Source of the DNA: Uranotaenia lowii
Lineage: Eukaryota; Arthropoda; Insecta; Diptera; Culicidae
Assembly (NCBI RefSeq): GCF_029784155.1
Contig: NC_073691.1
Span: forward strand, 125,674,714-125,738,713
Direction: 5' to 3'
DNA length: 64,000 bases
Shown here: positions 49,502 through 59,718 of the stretch, in pieces
Numbering within the stretch: the first letter of the stretch is position 1
How the letters are laid out: each line of letters opens with the position of its first letter
The notes under the pieces: generated by a model
Databases searched by the model: none
What the model was told of the DNA's origin: nothing
The model's input: only the letters and a program-made list of their open reading frames with translations
Position numbers and translations under genes: made by a program

Positions 49502-50046
49502 ATGCTGGGTTGCCTTGTGCCCAGATTTGTCTATAAAACAAACTTTTGATGCTTTTGATTCTTCGTCCAAATTATGATAAATAAAGATGTGCTAGTATCA
49601 CTATTCCAGGCGGATTTTAAAAGCATTAAAAGTTCCTACTTTAGAATAAAAATACATACACTAGAGCTCCGCTTATCCGTGACACCATTTTTATAAAATC
49701 CACGTAAAGTTGTGTTTTATCACCGCGATATATTAATCGTTATGCTATTTAATCGACGTTTTCAGTGAGTTTAAAGTCTAATGTTGCCTAAACGTAGATT
49801 AAATAATATACAAAAATCCATGTATTTAACGAGCTAGAGCAAAATAAGAAATTCTCAATTGAGCTCGTCTAATCCGAGGATTCACTTGTTCGAGGTGGCG
49901 CTTCCCCCGATTATCTTTCATAAGTGAAGTTCTACGTTCTACTGTACATATATGTAAATATAAAACTAATATCCTCATCTGAGACTCCTGAAGTACTATT
50001 ACGCCTGAAGATACTTTGCTCCAAATATTATCGTTTCCTTTTTCAG
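49502..50046. other. 3' end of NDOR1 intron 1
   Basis: Contains a partial copy of the GGGTTGCC..GTGCCCAGATTT repeat also at 18,688. Otherwise AT-rich, ending with the pyrimidine-rich acceptor at 50,046. Confidence 0.5.
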
Positions 50047-50534
50047 AAATGCCTGTGCCAGAAATTCTTAAAAAACCGTTAACACTTGAACTTGTTGCTA
50101 GCCAGTACTGGGACTTGACGGCCATTCCAAGGGCTCGGGCCTTTGCCGTACTCGCACGCACTTGCACTGATGAACTGGAAAAGGAAAAGCTTCGAGAGTT
50201 TTCCACCTACGAGGGTCAAGAGGAGTTATTTTCGTATGCAAACAGACCGCGACGAACCATTTTGGAGGTACTGAAAGACTTTCCCCACGCTAGTAAGGCT
50301 CTGACACTACCAGCACTCTTTGAGTTGTTTCAACCGATCAAACCACGTGCGTTTTCGATAGCATCTTCGATTGGGAGCGGTAAGTTGCAGATATTAGTTG
50401 CCGTTATCGAATATCGCACAAAGCTGCAAGAGCCGCGAAGGGGCATTTGTTCAAACTGGCTTAAGAATTTATCGGTGGGATGTACTATACGAATGTGGAC
50501 TCGCGGTGGAACATTCCAGCTACCGAAGGATTCC
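50047..50534 (+). CDS. NDOR1: NDOR1, coding exon 2 (FAD-binding/connecting domain)
   Basis: Residues 278-440. It includes LVASQYWDLTAIPRARAFAV and LREFSTYEGQEELFSYANRP, RRTILEVLKDFPHASKA, the FAD-contacting RAFSIASS (about 378-385, equivalent to RxYS(I/S)SS in cytochrome P450 reductase relatives) and EPRRGICSNWL. Starts after TTTTTCAG in phase 1 and ends at a GTAGGT donor in phase 0. Confidence 0.95.
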
Positions 50535-50589
50535 GTAGGTGCATTTTTAATCTGCGAGAATTTTTGTTAATTTTTTTCTTTTTATTCAG

Positions 50590-51021
50590 ATGATTCCAAT
50601 AGTAATGGTTGGCCCTGGAACTGGCCTGGCTCCGTTTAGAGCTATTATTCAAGAACGTGAACTTTTGTATGATACTGAACGCGTAGGACCGCTGGTTTTG
50701 TTCTTCGGATGCCGCCAATCCCAATCCGATTTCCATTGCGAGGAAGATTTACGAAGATGGGAAAACTCCGGACTATTGACACTGTTTTGTGCCTTTTCAC
50801 AGGACCAGAAAGATAAAGTTTACGTTCAACATTTAATAAGTAAGCAAGGTGCATTGCTTCGCAAATTGCTAATGGAGCTGAACGGTGTATTTCTTGTATC
50901 TGGAAGTTCGAAGAATATGCCAGAAGCCGTTCGTGAAGCCCTTGGGGAAGCCATTGGAAGTTCTTTGTACGTTGATGAAATGATCAAAAGCGATCGCTAT
51001 CAGGAAGAAACATGGGCTTAA
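50590..51021 (+). CDS. NDOR1: NDOR1, coding exon 3 (NADPH-binding domain)
   Basis: Residues 441-583, following a 55 bp intron ending TTTATTCAG. It contains VGPGTGLAPFRA (about 447-458), FFGCRQSQSDFHCEEDL, LFCAFSQDQKDKVYVQHLI, VSGSSKNMPEAV and the family's conserved C-terminal ETWA. The full protein is 583 aa, against about 597 in human. The stop (51,019-51,021) is 45 bp from the THOC3 stop on the other strand. No AATAAA is seen directly downstream, so its 3' UTR probably runs into THOC3. Confidence 0.96.
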   Translation: MIPIVMVGPGTGLAPFRAIIQERELLYDTERVGPLVLFFGCRQSQSDFHCEEDLRRWENSGLLTLFCAFSQDQKDKVYVQHLISKQGALLRKLLMELNGVFLVSGSSKNMPEAVREALGEAIGSSLYVDEMIKSDRYQEETWA

Positions 51022-51040
51022 GTATTGGTTTGTGAAAGGT

Positions 51041-51052
51041 GTTTATTTTATT
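51041..51052 (-). terminator. polyadenylation signal of THOC3
   Basis: On the minus strand AAATAAAATAAA, i.e. two overlapping AATAAA hexamers about 15-25 bases after the THOC3 stop, lying within the NDOR1 3' side. Confidence 0.6.
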
Positions 51053-51066
51053 TCAGAAATACATAT

Positions 51067-51846
51067 CTATTCTGTAAATCCCCAAACTTTTAGGCTACCA
51101 GCGTCTCGTCTCCTATCATTCGCATCCTTATCATCACAAGCGTAGGCCAACATATATTGTTTAGGGTGCCACGCCACAGTGAAGGTGGCTGCGTCAACTG
51201 AAATATCAGCAACTTTCTCCCCTGTATCAGTGTCGCCAATGTCGATAATAAGATCTTCACTGGCTGATGCCAACAGCCTTCCATCGTGACTGAAAGAAAT
51301 CGTTCGCACAGGCCAATCCAACCTGGAAAATACTCTCAAACACGCCAACTCTTCTGCGTCCCATAACGAAACCAAAGCATCTGCTGATCCTGTTGCAAAA
51401 TATTTCCCAGTAGGATCAAATTCGATGCAAATGCAGGTGCTTGGATGAGCTTTCAGCACCTGTTGTAAATTCAATTCCGGGTAGTTCAATATGTGGATAC
51501 AACCTTGACCATTTGTCAGGAAAAATACATCGCTACCATTACTCCAAGCAATTTCGTTCACCTCGAATGTAAACTGTTCTTCGGCCAAGATTTTAAACAT
51601 CCGAGCATCGATAAACGTAACTAAATCTTCTTTGTTTCCTACAGCAATCGTATTGCCATCGGGAGACCAGGTTATATTTATGTTTTCTCCCTTCGTATTG
51701 ATGATGTTAGCACATTTTCCAATGCGGGCATCCCAAATTCGAACCGTCTTATCGCCACTGGCAGTGCTCAAAAGATCCGGTAACGAAGCGTGCCAACACA
51801 ACTGATCCACCGAACCTGTGTGGCCACGATAAGTGCTTTCCTTTTT
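51067..51846 (-). CDS. THOC3: THO complex subunit 3, coding exon 2 (WD40 repeats)
   Basis: 259 residues completing a 322-aa WD40 propeller protein (human about 351). THOC3/Tex1 is part of the THO/TREX complex, which couples transcription and splicing to mRNA export in the nucleus. Diagnostic stretches: YRGHTGSVDQLCWHASLPDL, TASGDKTVRIWDARIGKC, NTKGENINITWSPDGNTIAV, FEVNEIAWSN, HPSTCICIEFDPTGKYFATG, SADALVSLWDAEELACLRVF, SRLDWPVRTISFSHDGRLLA and TVAWHPKQYMLAYACDDKD. The order and wording match animal THOC3 rather than other WD40 proteins. It follows a 62 bp intron (51,847-51,908; GTAAGT…TTTCAG) in phase 0. Converges on NDOR1. Confidence 0.96.
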   Translation of the reverse strand, partial: KKESTYRGHTGSVDQLCWHASLPDLLSTASGDKTVRIWDARIGKCANIINTKGENINITWSPDGNTIAVGNKEDLVTFIDARMFKILAEEQFTFEVNEIAWSNGSDVFFLTNGQGCIHILNYPELNLQQVLKAHPSTCICIEFDPTGKYFATGSADALVSLWDAEELACLRVFSRLDWPVRTISFSHDGRLLASASEDLIIDIGDTDTGEKVADISVDAATFTVAWHPKQYMLAYACDDKDANDRRRDAGSLKVWGFTE

Positions 51847-51908
51847 CTGAAATGCATTCAGGTATAACATCCAGTACGAAAAACGCATTCGGGTTGCTAT
51901 TCACTTAC

Positions 51909-52097
51909 CAAACTTTCCCGGTCCAGCGTAAAAATGACTACAGATTTGTCGAATGAACCGGAGGCTAACCGGCGTCCATCACAATTCCAGCCAACCGAGT
52001 GCACTTTGGCGGTGTGAGCTTTAGTGGCTTCACGGGTTTTGTTGTGGGATTTGAAATACTCCTGCAGCTCTTCGACGTGTGATTTTGTTGAAACCAT
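51909..52097 (-). CDS. THOC3: THO complex subunit 3, coding exon 1
   Basis: First 63 residues: MVSTKSHVEELQEYFKSHNK, then AHTAKVHSVGWNCDGRRLAS and FDKSVVIFTLDRESL, the first WD repeat. ATG at 52,097 has A at -3. Ends at a GTAAGT donor in phase 0. Confidence 0.95.
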
Positions 52098-52236
52098 CGT
52101 TGCAACCGAATGTTGGAATATTTGAGAGAGTATTTCTTACCGTAAGAAAACGAGAATTTATAAGCGTTTATTCGTGTTAATTTTTTTATTCAGGAAATAA
52201 TGTTTTGTTTGGCCGAGGGGTGCAACAATCAATTTG
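52098..52236 (-). promoter_or_regulatory. THOC3 5' region
   Basis: The short unique stretch upstream of the THOC3 ATG should hold its 5' UTR and promoter. No clear TATA box or other element is recognised. Transposon-derived sequence begins at 52,237, so the promoter is compact or includes transposon DNA. Confidence 0.35.
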
Positions 52237-52500
52237 TACACGGAAAATAAAAAAAGGTAAAATTTATCTCGAAGCCTGCTTACCCAGGAAAAATCGGCCC
52301 GAAATCGGTCCGATTTTTGTCCGTTTATCTGCTCGATCGGTCCGAAATCTTATAAGAAATCGGGCCGAGTTTAATAGAAAATCGCGCGAAAATGAAACAC
52401 TTTTTCGGACGCACGGATTAAAAACTCTACAGGTTGTTATCAAAATTCGTATGTTAGGCTTTTCTATATCACAGATTTTTGGTTGAACCCATTATATTGT
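52237..52500. mobile_element. two truncated MITE ends near THOC3
   Basis: CACGGAAAATAAAAAAAGGT after TA (52,235-52,236) is a lone end of the family at 19,852. TA at 52,281-52,282 then starts a different end, CCCAGGAAAAATCGG, followed by CGGCCCGAAATCGGTCCG-type palindromic words to about 52,400. No partner ends seen. Confidence 0.5.
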
Positions 52501-52605
52501 TTAATCAACGTCGATAACTACGAATAAACTAACGTTACAGTAAAGTTGATTTGGCTGTAGGAGATTACTCAACTACTTATTGCTAAAACAGATCAACAGC
52601 TGGTA

Positions 52606-53691
52606 CACGCAGCGAAAAGATTTTTCATTTCAAAGGAAAGTGCCGCAAAAACAAAGGATTTTTTCCTTTGATTTTGGGATAAACAAAAATTCCTTTGATT
52701 CAAAGGCATTTTCCTTTGTTTCAAAGAATTTTTCTTTTGAAAAATCTTTGAATCAAAATATTAATGCTTTGAAACAAAAAAGAGTTCCATTTGATGCAAA
52801 GTTGTTCTCGTTTGCTACAATGTAATTTAGATTTAGATTTAAAAGGATTGGTTCATTGAACCATTTTCCTTTTATTCCAATTGGAAGGAATATTTTCTGT
52901 TGTCCCGAAGTTCCTATTAGGAATTTTGAATAATAAAAAGAAAGAATTTACATTTTAAATTCATTTTTATTCACAAAATAACACTAAAACTGGTTCACTA
53001 TAATTTTGGTCCTAATTTTGGCCTGAGGGGGCCGCTCAATATACTTATACAATATACAATATACTTATACAATATAGACTTCTGGAAGCAGCTCCGGTTG
53101 CTAGCTTTAGTGGTCATCTCAACTGGTGATTACCGCTGAAGATCGGGCCGGAGATTATGAGACCGCTGGATTTGGGGCGAAATCTGCCGCGGTCCTGTAA
53201 TGTAAGAGTTTATATAAAATCTTAAACATTCACTTTTTTGATTAATGGATTAACACACACTTACCATTCTTCATCCTGAATCCTCCTAAAGCTATCTCTG
53301 ATTCACTAGTTTTGATTTTCAACACAACCGGACAAACTTTATTTGAAATTCGGTTCTTGCTCAATCCAAAATATCTTCTAAGTTAAAAATTTTAATTTAA
53401 AGAAATCATTCCTTTCTGTTGAAAACAATTTTCTTTGGTTGACAGAAAATTTACTTTGTTTTTAACGAAATGTGCAATTGAACAAATTTCTTTTGAATCA
53501 AAGAATTTGTTCAAAATCAAAGTCCAAAATTCTTCAGTTCAAAAAATTAATTCTTTCTTTCAAAAATTTTTCATTTGAATCAGAACGATAATTCATTGAT
53601 TCAAAGAAAACAGGAGTTTGATTAAAAAAACTGAATGTTTTGATTCAAAGTCAGTTTTGTTTTGTATCAAAATCCAAGTTTTCTCTGCGTG
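52606..53691. mobile_element. TA-flanked CACGCAG-TIR element with CTTTGATTCAAAG words
   Basis: Left CACGCAGCGAAAAGATTT, right read inward CACGCAGAGAAAACTTGG. TA at 52,604-52,605 and 53,692-53,693. Both ends (to about 52,800 and from about 53,400) are built of CTTTGATTCAAAG/TTTGAATCAAA words. The core holds minus-strand cargo. No transposase. Confidence 0.85.
52966..53290 (-). other. gene-like cargo of element 52,606 (minus strand)
   Basis: Exon 1 ends GAAGAATG at a GTAAGT donor (53,264). A 70 bp intron ends ACATTACAG (53,195), exon 2 follows, and AATAAA is at 52,966-52,971. Two frames cross the splice: ATG (last bases of exon 1) with DRGRFRPKSSGLIISGPIFS… for 23 aa, or MKN with GPRQISPQIQRS… for about 20 aa. 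Both stop well before the AATAAA. Function unknown. Confidence 0.3.
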
Positions 53692-53693
53692 TA

Positions 53694-54428
53694 GATTTGG
53701 TTATTTTTTCCCAGTCAATCTGATAGTTAGTTCTCAAACATCACTGATGCTTGACTAGACCTCGAATTTTGTTCAACCAACATTGATTTCCAAGAAGAAC
53801 AAGTAATATATTTATTTGGTTTAGGAATTCAAAAAAGTAAAAGACAAAGGAGGTTTTGGAGTTTTTTCAGGAAAAGTTGACCGTCACCAAGTAGCAAAAA
53901 GGTCGGTAATGCTAATTTCTTTTTTAAGTTGTTTTTGTTTGTATAAAATTATTCACTTTTAGAAAAATAAGTTATCAATAAATAAGCCGGTGTACTCACC
54001 CGCGCACAACCGGAACCGGCGCTGTAGACTACTGATCCCTTGCTACGTCGGAACCGGTGCTATTGTCTGCCAGACCGGCCCAAAACAGAAATATTTGCGT
54101 AAACTGTGCCGGGAGATGGTCTTTTTCCGGCACAAATTCGACCACGTGTGTTTTGACATTTGGAAAATTTGGGGTGCGTTGCTAAAATAATCAATTTTAT
54201 TTCATGATTATTAATTTTATCTTTCAGGAATAATATTTTATCTTACCGGCGCGTTGCTAAATTACTCATTGAGTTTCTTGAAAGATTAATCGTATCTTTT
54301 GGAAATAGTTTTTACTCGTTTCTAGCGAAGGCACATTAGCAATGACTCAAAAGAAATTCTAACTATCTATATAATCAGAATCGAATAATTTGAAAGATTC
54401 AAAGCATGGTTCCTTGCTATGCGGGTAC
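53694..54428. other. AT-rich region with one GC-rich patch, no gene recognised
   Basis: The patch 53,985-54,180 (several CCGGAACCGG-like and GTGCCGGGAGATGG stretches) has a short open frame but no ATG start, splice context or recognised motif. TTGCTATGCGGG near 54,425 resembles the right end of the CCCGAATACG elements, without a convincing partner. Confidence 0.4.
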
Positions 54429-54819
54429 TTATATAATAGATTCAACTACAAACTTCTAATTGTCCTTACGCAATCAACTATCAATATAATGCATTCAACT
54501 GTATGATTTATTTTATGCATTCAACTATAAATACAATAGATTCAACTACAAACTGCTGATTGACCTTATGCAATCAACTATGAATATAATAGATTCAATT
54601 TTAATGGTATAATTGATTCAATTGTAATGGTATAATTGATTCAACTGTAGATATGGTAGATTCAATTACAATTGTATGATTGATTATAGGCATTCAACTA
54701 TCAATATAATAGATTCAACTGTAGTGGTATAATTTATTCGACTGTAAATATGATAGATTCAACTGTAGTGGTATAATTGATTCAATTGTCAATACGATAG
54801 ATTCAACTACAATTGTATC
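54429..54819. repeat. degenerate ATTCAAC minisatellite, left part
   Basis: Quasi-tandem units of 30-60 bp built from AATAGATTCAACTA and GGTATAATTGATTCAA words. The Gypsy element is inserted in this tract; it resumes at 59,681. Confidence 0.8.
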
Positions 54820-54997
54820 TGTTATATTATACATCGAAGCGCCCCCGTTTGTAACACCATGACACCAACACACTTACACGCATACTATTTGGCGGGCAGT
54901 TTATTCTCGCATCGCGTCCGGCTCGGATCATAAAACTGATACCTCGTTAAATAATAAAGTTGTTAAAAGTTAATTCCGGTGTTTTTATTCCGAACTA
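54820..54997 (+). repeat. 5' LTR of the Gypsy element (178 bp)
   Basis: Runs from TGTTATATTATACATCGAAG to ...TTTATTCCGAACTA, identical to 59,497-59,674. Contains AATAATAAAG, a possible polyadenylation signal. Confidence 0.95.
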
Positions 54998-55002
54998 GAA
55001 CA

Positions 55003-55014
55003 TGGTGTCAGAAG
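55003..55014 (+). promoter_or_regulatory. primer-binding site, tRNA-Leu type
   Basis: TGGTGTCAGAAG starts five bases after the 5' LTR and matches the complement of the 3' end of a eukaryotic tRNA-Leu (…CTTCTGACACCA). Confidence 0.7.
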
Positions 55015-55171
55015 CTGACGTGTGCTTCTTAAGTTTTCCGGCTTCGTTGTGATATATCGCGAAGTTGATATCGTTGATCCCCCGGACTTAAGTGCAGTGA
55101 AAAAATATCACTAGAAAAGCCGTTAAGCGGCCATTTTGTGAAAAAAGCTGAATTTGTGAGTCCTCATTAAA

Positions 55172-55876
55172 ATGGATCACAACCAGTTTAAAGTTTTCAT
55201 CGACCAACAAGCCAGATTTTTTCAACAACTTGTCCAGTCGGTGAGCAGTGGAAATGGATCCCGAGGAGGAGAATCCTCAACCCATCAGCCATGTGCCTCT
55301 GGAGTTTCCGTTCCCCTACCGTCCCCTTTGGCATTGGACGGTGATATGGCCGAAAATTACGATTTCTTCGAAAGGAGCTGGCAGGAGTATGCAAGCGCAA
55401 TTGGTATGGATCAGTGGCCAGACACGGATAACAAGAAAAAGGTTAGTTTTCTGCTGTCCGTAATCGGGGAGCCGGCCAGAAAAAAATTCTTCAATTTTGA
55501 GCTGACCGAAGAGCAGAAAGTGAACCCGGAAGCGGCGCTTAGAGCAATTAAAGCGCTAGTAGTGCCGAAACGAAACTTGATCGTGGATCGTCTGGATTTT
55601 TTCGGGGCAATGCAATTTTCTGGTGAATCAGCTAACGATTTTTGCTCCCGGCTGAAAATGCTTGCTAAACTCGCCCGGCTTGGTGATCTCGCAACGGAAT
55701 TAGTTACATTTAAGCTGGTCACTTCTAACAAGTGGTCACATCTGCGGACAAAATTGTTGACCATTACGGATGTCACTTTGGAGAAGGCGATGGACCTTTG
55801 CAGAGCTGAAGAAATCGCCTCGTCTCGTGGAGTCGTGCAGTCGAACTCGGCGCAGGAAACCAGCAATCGGAAGTGA
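55172..55876 (+). CDS. Gypsy gag (capsid part)
   Basis: 234-aa frame starting MDHNQFKVFIDQQARFFQQL. It holds a capsid-like domain with ENYDFFERSWQEYASAIGMD, LSVIGEPARKKFFNF, FSGESANDFCSRLKMLAKLA and WSHLRTKLLTI, as in Mag/Gypsy gag. It stops at TGA (55,874). The zinc knuckle that normally follows is in the -1 frame just downstream (CKFCGDHHEFIKGKC), i.e. in the pol frame. This is either programmed -1 frameshifting or a mutation. Confidence 0.85.
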   Translation: MDHNQFKVFIDQQARFFQQLVQSVSSGNGSRGGESSTHQPCASGVSVPLPSPLALDGDMAENYDFFERSWQEYASAIGMDQWPDTDNKKKVSFLLSVIGEPARKKFFNFELTEEQKVNPEAALRAIKALVVPKRNLIVDRLDFFGAMQFSGESANDFCSRLKMLAKLARLGDLATELVTFKLVTSNKWSHLRTKLLTITDVTLEKAMDLCRAEEIASSRGVVQSNSAQETSNRK

Positions 55877-58800
55877 ATAAAATAAAAAAATCGAAGGAAA
55901 AACCGGAGAAACTACCCCTTTGTAAATTCTGCGGGGATCACCACGAGTTCATCAAAGGAAAGTGTCCAGCATTCGGAAAGCGGTGCACCAAATAGGGAGG
56001 AAAAAACTACTATAGAAAAGTGTGCAAATCGAATGACAAATCGAAGAGTCGTCGATTTAAAAAAGTGAAAGAAGTGAAAAATAGTGATACAGAAGAGTCG
56101 GACAGTGATTCGAATTGTGAAACGTCTTCGCAAGAAAGTGAGGCAGAGTACGAAATTGGAAAAGTGTATGACAATTCGAAAACTGGTGGAAGTGTTTTGG
56201 CCGAACTGGACCTAAAATTTAACAAAAAATGGAAAGCAGTTATGTGTGACTTAGACACTGGTGCAAACACAAGTTTAATTGGCCATGATTGCCTAGTGAA
56301 ACTTTCTTGCGATAGTCGTCCTGCTATCCTGCCGACGAAGTTCCGACTACAGGGGTTCGGAGGAAACCCAATAAAAGTGATTGGACAAATAAAAGTGCCC
56401 TGTCGTCGACGTGATCGAAAGTTTATCCTGGTACTCCAGGTAGTGGAAGGAGATCATCGACCGCTGTTGTCTGCTAAGGCATCCCGTGAGCTGGGGTTCG
56501 TGAAATTCTGTCAATCGGTTTCGTTTACGGAGCCAACAGCAAACCAAGTGGAGCGACTGCTAAACATCTACAGAATTGAGGCTCAAGGATTAGTGGATGA
56601 ATATAGTAACCTCTTCATTGGATATGGGAGGCTGCCCGGAGAGGCCTCTCTTGAAGTTGACAGTTCGATAACGCCGTCAATTCAACCACCCCGGCGTGTC
56701 CCAATAGCGGTTCGTGATAAGCTGAAGAAGGAAATAGAAATGCTCGAAAAAGACGGTATAATAGTCAAGGAAAACCGACACACCGAGTGGGTAAGTAACC
56801 TCGTAATAGTCCAACGGGGTGGGCCAGACTCGGGGGTTCGTATCTGTTTGGATCCAGTACCTTTGAACAAAGCCTTAAAACGACCCAACTTGCAATTTGT
56901 TACCCTTGACGAAATTCTCCCGGAACTGGGAAAAGCAAAAGTGTTCTCTACCGTCGATGCTCGAAAAGGTTTTTGACATGTAATGCTTGACGAAGCCAGC
57001 AGTAAATTGACCACCTTTTGGACTCCATTTGGCCGGTACCGCTGGACTCGTTTGCCTTTCGGTATTGCACCAGCACCCGAAATTTTTCAAATTAAGCTGC
57101 AAGAGGTAATACAGGGGTTGAAGGGGGTCGAGTGCATTGCCGATGATCTTTTAATTTATGGCGCAGGTGATTCCCTCGAAGAAGCTCTGATTAACCATAA
57201 CGAGAACTTAAAACAACTATTTTGTCGTTTAGAACAACATAACGTCAAATTAAACAAATCCAAACTTAAGTTGTGTGAGAGATCGATTAAATTTTATGGC
57301 CACATACTTACGGATCAGGGTCTCCAACCAGATAACGACAAAATAACAGCTATTCGAAACTATCCGACTCCATCAAATCGTAAAGAGGTACACAGATTTG
57401 TAGGAATGGTAAACTATCTCGGTAGATTTATCCGAAATTTGAGCATAAACCTAACCAACTTAAGAAAATTGATTTCCGAATCATTTCCTTGGCAGTGGAC
57501 TACAGTTGAGCAAGAAGAATTCGAAAAAGTTAAAGCTTTGGTTTCAAATAGTAGCACTCTGAAATATTATGACATAACCCAACCGCTTACCATCGAATGC
57601 GATGCAAGTAGTACTGGCTTAGGAGTGGCTATATTCCAGCGTGATGGGGTTATAGGTTATGCTTCAAGAACGCTTTCTGCAACAGAAAGAAACTACGCTC
57701 AAATCGAAAAAGAGCTATTGGCCATTCTATTCGCCTGTGTACGTTTCGATCAGCTGATAGTAGGAAATCCCAAAGCTACAGTTAAAACCGATCACAAACC
57801 TCTCATAGCGATATTCAAAAAACCATTGCTTTCCGCCCCCCGCCGATTACAACACATGCTATTAAATCTACAACGTTACAACTTATCGGTAGAATTTGTA
57901 ACCGGCAAAGAAAATGTGGTCGCTGACGCTCTCTCACGTGCTTCTACGGCATCGTCAGATCTAGATTGCTATAAGAAGAATACCATCTACAAGATTTTCA
58001 AGAAGGTTGAAAATGTTAAATTGAGCTCATTTCTGAGCGTGTCGGATAGCAAAATAAAAGAAATCATCGAGCAAACTGAAAATGACCCCACGATGCAGCT
58101 GATTTTGCGCTACATTCAGAATGGTTGGCCAGTCTCCGTTGACCAGGTACCCGATAGTGTGAGAGTATATTTCAGCTACCATAACGAACTGTCCACTCAA
58201 GATGGCTTGATTTTTCGAAATGATCGAATTGTGGTTCCACACATTCTTCGAAGAAACCTCATTGACAGCTGCCATACCAGTCATAACGGTATCGAAGCGA
58301 CTTTGAAACTCGCTCCAAACTCCGCTCCAATCTCTTCTGGCCTGGAATGTCGTCGCAAATAAAAGATGTTGTTCAACAATGTACCATATGTGCCAAACAC
58401 GCTCCATCTCAATCCAATCCCCCGATGTTGAGCCATGACATTCCTGTTCATCCGTTCCAGCTCGTTTCAATGGACGTGTTCTTCGCGGAGTACAAAGGAG
58501 CAAAGCGTAATTTCCTTATTACTGTGGACCATTACTCCGACTTTTTCCAGCTCAACATTTTAAACGATCTCACCCCCGACTCTGTGATTGCTTCGTGTAA
58601 GGAAAATTTCTCTCGACATGGGGTTCCGCAGCGGGTTGTCTGTGACAATGCCACCAATTTTACCAGCCAAAAAATGGTTAAGTTTTCATTGGATTGGGAT
58701 TTCCAGCTTGTCTCTTCCGCTCCCTATCATCAACAGGCCAATGGGAAATCCGAAGCTGCCGTAAAAATCGCCAAACGCCTATTGAAGAAAGCAGAGGAGA

Positions 58801-59474
58801 GTGGTACGGATTGTTGGTACGCTTTATTGCACTGGCGCAATATTCCAAATAAGGTGGGTTCAGGCCCAGTAGCTCGCTTGTTTTCACGATCTACTCGCTG
58901 TGGTGTGCCGGTAGCAGCTGAACGATTGTGCCCAAAAGTAGTAGAAAATGTTCCACCTGCAATTGAGAAAAACCGCAAGAAAGCCAAGTACTACTACGAC
59001 AAGAAATCGAAGCCACTACCTGAGTTGCAAAAAGGAGCTCCGGTACACGTACAACTTAGACCTGACACATCCAAAACCTGGTCACCAGGCACAATAGCCA
59101 ACTGCCTCAACGACCGTTCGTATTTGGTGAATGTTGATGGTGTGGACTACCGTCGCTCGCTGGTACATTTGAAGCCACGTAAAGAACCTGAAACACCGCC
59201 TCTCAGCTTGCCATCCACGGTTCCGAATCCAAGCGAAGCAGTTTATCACAATCCTAAAGACTCACAACCGAATTCCTACACCCGAAATGACGATTTCGCC
59301 GATGGTCAAACTCAACATTCCGAGAAACAGCCAACTGCTTTGTTTACCCGAAATGAAAACACATCGCCTGCTGAGTCTTCGCCCACAAGCACGGAGAAAA
59401 AAACACAAGCGCCGCGCCCAAAAAGGATCGTTCGTGCTCCAGCAAAACTCAAAGATTATGACCTGGACTTTTAG
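55877..59474 (+). pseudogene. Gypsy pol (zinc knuckle, protease, RT, RNase H, integrase), broken
   Basis: In order: zinc knuckle CKFCGDHHEFIKGKC (about 55,921); TAG stop near 55,996; protease LDTGANTSLIG (about 56,250); reverse transcriptase from about 56,690, with a TGA (56,974-56,976) at a site usually Trp in the GF-x-HV motif; the same frame resumes with RLPFGIAPAPEIFQ and IADDLLIYG; RNase H around ECDASSTGLGVAIFQRDG and DHKPLIAIF; a frameshift near 58,300; then integrase with QCTICAKH, catalytic D (SMDVFF), D (CDNATNF) and E (GKSEAAVK). It ends DYDLDF at 59,474. At least two stops and one frameshift, so it cannot make a full polyprotein. Lesions are described only, not repaired. Confidence 0.9.
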
Positions 59475-59483
59475 CCGTTTTTG

Positions 59484-59496
59484 AGAAAAAGGAGGA
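59484..59496 (+). promoter_or_regulatory. polypurine tract
   Basis: GAGAAAAAGGAGGA immediately precedes the 3' LTR, the expected plus-strand primer site. Confidence 0.75.
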
Positions 59497-59674
59497 TGTT
59501 ATATTATACATCGAAGCGCCCCCGTTTGTAACACCATGACACCAACACACTTACACGCATACTATTTGGCGGGCAGTTTATTCTCGCATCGCGTCCGGCT
59601 CGGATCATAAAACTGATACCTCGTTAAATAATAAAGTTGTTAAAAGTTAATTCCGGTGTTTTTATTCCGAACTA
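59497..59674 (+). repeat. 3' LTR of the Gypsy element
   Basis: Same 178 bp as the 5' LTR with no difference seen; one extra A separates it from the GTATC duplication. Confidence 0.95.
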
Positions 59675-59680
59675 AGTATC

Positions 59681-59718
59681 ATTAATTTTAGGCATTCAAC
59701 TATAAATATAATAGATTC
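59681..59718. repeat. ATTCAAC minisatellite, right part
   Basis: GGCATTCAACTATAAATATA and ATAGATTC continue the tract interrupted by the Gypsy element. The Copia LTR begins directly after. Confidence 0.7.

Larger units (their letters stand above)
54820..59675 (+). mobile_element. Gypsy (Mag-like) LTR retrotransposon, complete but defective
   Basis: Two LTRs of 178 bp identical by eye, and a 5 bp duplication GTATC (54,815-54,819; 59,676-59,680). Primer-binding site, gag, protease, reverse transcriptase, RNase H, integrase and polypurine tract are in the usual Ty3/Gypsy order, with no env. Short LTRs and the reverse transcriptase wording (GFxHVxLDExSS…, IADDLLIYG) suggest the Mag lineage. Several coding lesions are present (see pol). 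Confidence 0.95.

Noticed and set aside
53990..54190. 66-codon open frame in a GC-rich patch
   Set aside because: Starts without ATG, no splice context or recognised motif.
53998..54431. CCCGCGCACAA ... GCTATGCGGG as a complete element of the CCCGAATACG family
   Set aside because: End match is weak and no 2 bp duplication is visible.
55411..55866. 151-codon minus-strand open frame
   Set aside because: Antisense shadow of Gypsy gag.
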